Assembly: GCA_045226335.1 (NCBI GenBank)
Contig: JBGVCH010000057.1
Span: forward strand, 1 to 13,310
Length of the DNA: 13,310 nt
From: RUG11272 sp045226335
Lineage (GTDB): Bacteria > Bacillota > Clostridia > Christensenellales > Aristaeellaceae
Direction of reading: 5' to 3'
Position numbers and translations under genes: made by a program. This document shows positions 12,199 through 13,310 of the stretch, in pieces. The notes below the pieces were generated by a model that saw only the letters and a list, made by a program, of their open reading frames with translations, was not told the DNA's origin and ran no database searches. Every line of letters begins with the position of its first letter. Position 1 is the first letter of the stretch.

Positions 12199-13310
12199 AT
12201 GGAGAACCCGGGAGCCCTGGCCGAGTACATCCGCCAGGTCAGCGCGGAGCGGGAAAAGTACCTGTATCAGCGCACGGTGAAACAGGCCGCCTCCGACACC
12301 AACCGCATGAGCCCGGGCGAACGGGAAGCGTACCTCCGGAGCGAAGCCTTCGACCGCCTGGTCTATCAGCAGAAGCGCCGGGACAAGGTGTACCAGACCC
12401 TGCAGCGGGGCGAACTGATCCAGGACTTTCACAAGGCGGAGTTTGAGCAGCTGCGGCCGCTGATCGAGAGCGAGCTGCGGCAGGGGCATCCCGTCGACCT
12501 GCCCTTCCTGCGCTCCGTCTCCCGATACAGGCTGACCCTGGGCCGGGCCTACGCGGCGGTGAACCGCGTCGAACAGCACGCGGTCCAGCGGTACTTCCAG
12601 CGGCAGCAGCAGCCCTTCGTCAACGACGCGGACCGCCGCACGGAACACTGCCTGCGGCACCAGGACGTCACGGTGCTGCTCCGCCGCGGCGCGCAGCCGG
12701 CCCGGATCATGAAGGAACTGATGGAGGGGCCTTTCCGGAACGGGATCCCCGAGGATTTTGTGGAGCGGGCCTATCTCCCCCGCAGCCTGACCGCCGTGCT
12801 GCAGGACGCCGTGTTCCAGGCTTTCCCGGAGCTCTCCGCCTGCCGGAACCTCACCATGCCCGGCGGCGCCCGGCTGTCCGCGGCGCTGCAGAAGGAGATC
12901 CAGCGGGCGCGCTATACGGTCTGCGCGGAGATCAACCGGCGTTTCCCCGCGAAGCGCATCCGGCGGCTGCTGGGCGGGAACGCCTTCGTCAGCCGGCTTC
13001 AGCGCGAAAGCGACGCGGTGAAGCGCCAGGAGGAGGAGCTGCAGTCCGCCCTTCTCAGCGCGATCCCCGCCCGCTACTGCGATCTCTACCCCCGGGCCCG
13101 GGCCATGAAGCGCCGGTTCGTGCTCCACCTGGGACCCACCAACTCCGGCAAGACCTACGACGGCGTCAGCCGCCTGCACAGCGCGCTGCAGGGCATCTAC
13201 CTGGGTCCGCTGCGGCTGCTGGCGGCGGAGCAGTTCGACACCCTGAACCAGGAGGGGGTCCCCTGCAGCCTGGTGACCGGCGAGGAGCGGATCCTGGTGC
13301 CCAACGCCCG
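12199..13310 (+). CDS. Suv3-like ATP-dependent RNA helicase, N-terminal part (cut by window end)
   Basis: The frame opens at ATG (12199) with AGGAGGTG at 12186-12193 and remains open to the window edge, giving 370 residues. The first 300 residues are highly charged and probably helical (for example EYIRQVSAEREKYLYQRTVK) and match no domain I can name. From about 307 the helicase core begins: FVLHLGPTNSGKT (307-319, Walker A with K318), then IYLGPLRLLAAEQFDTLN (333-350) and GVPCSLVTGEE (353-363). This combination (GPTNSGKT, GxYxGPLRLLA, C-x-L-x-TGEE) is the signature of the Suv3/SUPV3L1 branch of superfamily 2, RNA helicases best known from mitochondrial and bacterial RNA decay. Motif II and the C-terminal helicase domain would lie past the window. 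It has its own promoter and follows a terminator. Confidence 0.88.
   Translation, partial: MENPGALAEYIRQVSAEREKYLYQRTVKQAASDTNRMSPGEREAYLRSEAFDRLVYQQKRRDKVYQTLQRGELIQDFHKAEFEQLRPLIESELRQGHPVDLPFLRSVSRYRLTLGRAYAAVNRVEQHAVQRYFQRQQQPFVNDADRRTEHCLRHQDVTVLLRRGAQPARIMKELMEGPFRNGIPEDFVERAYLPRSLTAVLQDAVFQAFPELSACRNLTMPGGARLSAALQKEIQRARYTVCAEINRRFPAKRIRRLLGGNAFVSRLQRESDAVKRQEEELQSALLSAIPARYCDLYPRARAMKRRFVLHLGPTNSGKTYDGVSRLHSALQGIYLGPLRLLAAEQFDTLNQEGVPCSLVTGEERILVPNA

Noticed and set aside
11926..13179. A 417-codon minus-strand frame opposite the helicase
   Set aside because: The plus strand carries the Suv3-like signature with a good start and ribosome binding site; the antisense frame also crosses a terminator and promoter.

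Overview
The window reads as a piece of a GC-rich, Gram-positive-type anaerobe, most likely a gut or rumen clostridium (for example Christensenellales or Oscillospirales). This placement is inference. It rests on strong AGGAGG-type ribosome binding sites, consensus sigma-A promoters with 17-bp spacers, short MKK...A-x-A signal peptides without lipobox cysteines, a CotH-family protein, a Clostridia-style ECF/anti-sigma/DUF4097 module, and a GNAT-like C-terminal domain common in Clostridia. No mobile element, CRISPR array, tRNA or rRNA was seen.

Layout. (1) 1-840: the tail of a plus-strand gene and a minus-strand secreted protein gene converge, each with its own hairpin terminator. (2) 1101-4172: a perfect TTGACA-N17-TATAAT promoter drives a two-gene operon with a 4-bp stop/start overlap. 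It encodes an exported peptidoglycan-binding phosphodiester glycosidase (NAGPA family) and an exported CotH-family kinase-like protein, and ends in a bidirectional terminator. (3) 4179-6534, minus strand: an ECF sigma factor, a membrane anti-sigma factor with an HxxxCxxC zinc finger, and a membrane-anchored DUF4097 protein with a 19-residue TSG repeat ladder. The genes overlap, and tandem promoters precede them: a sigma-A type and a probable autoregulated ECF type (TGTAAC-N16-CGTCTAA). (4) 6633-7970: a secreted thioredoxin-fold protein carrying extra C-terminal domains. (5) 7971-8676: a 706-bp intergenic region with a three-hairpin structured element, two more inverted repeats, and the 3' remnant of a lost secreted-protein gene that still has its terminator. 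(6) 8677-10686: a cytoplasmic GH20 hexosaminidase fused to a GNAT-like acyltransferase C-terminal domain. (7) 10877-12067: a secreted protein of three lipocalin-like modules containing a perfect 30-bp tandem duplication. (8) 12199 to the window end: the first 370 codons of a Suv3-like RNA helicase.

How the genes may work together: most products are exported or membrane proteins, so much of the window concerns the cell surface. The ECF module looks like an envelope-stress switch. The NAGPA-like and CotH-like proteins are made from one message and probably modify surface glycan or protein. The GH20 fusion has no signal peptide and would act inside the cell on N-acetylhexosaminides. The observations most worth pursuing are the GH20-acyltransferase fusion, the bacterial Suv3-like helicase with its uncharacterised N-terminal half, the structured intergenic element, and the exact tandem duplication.
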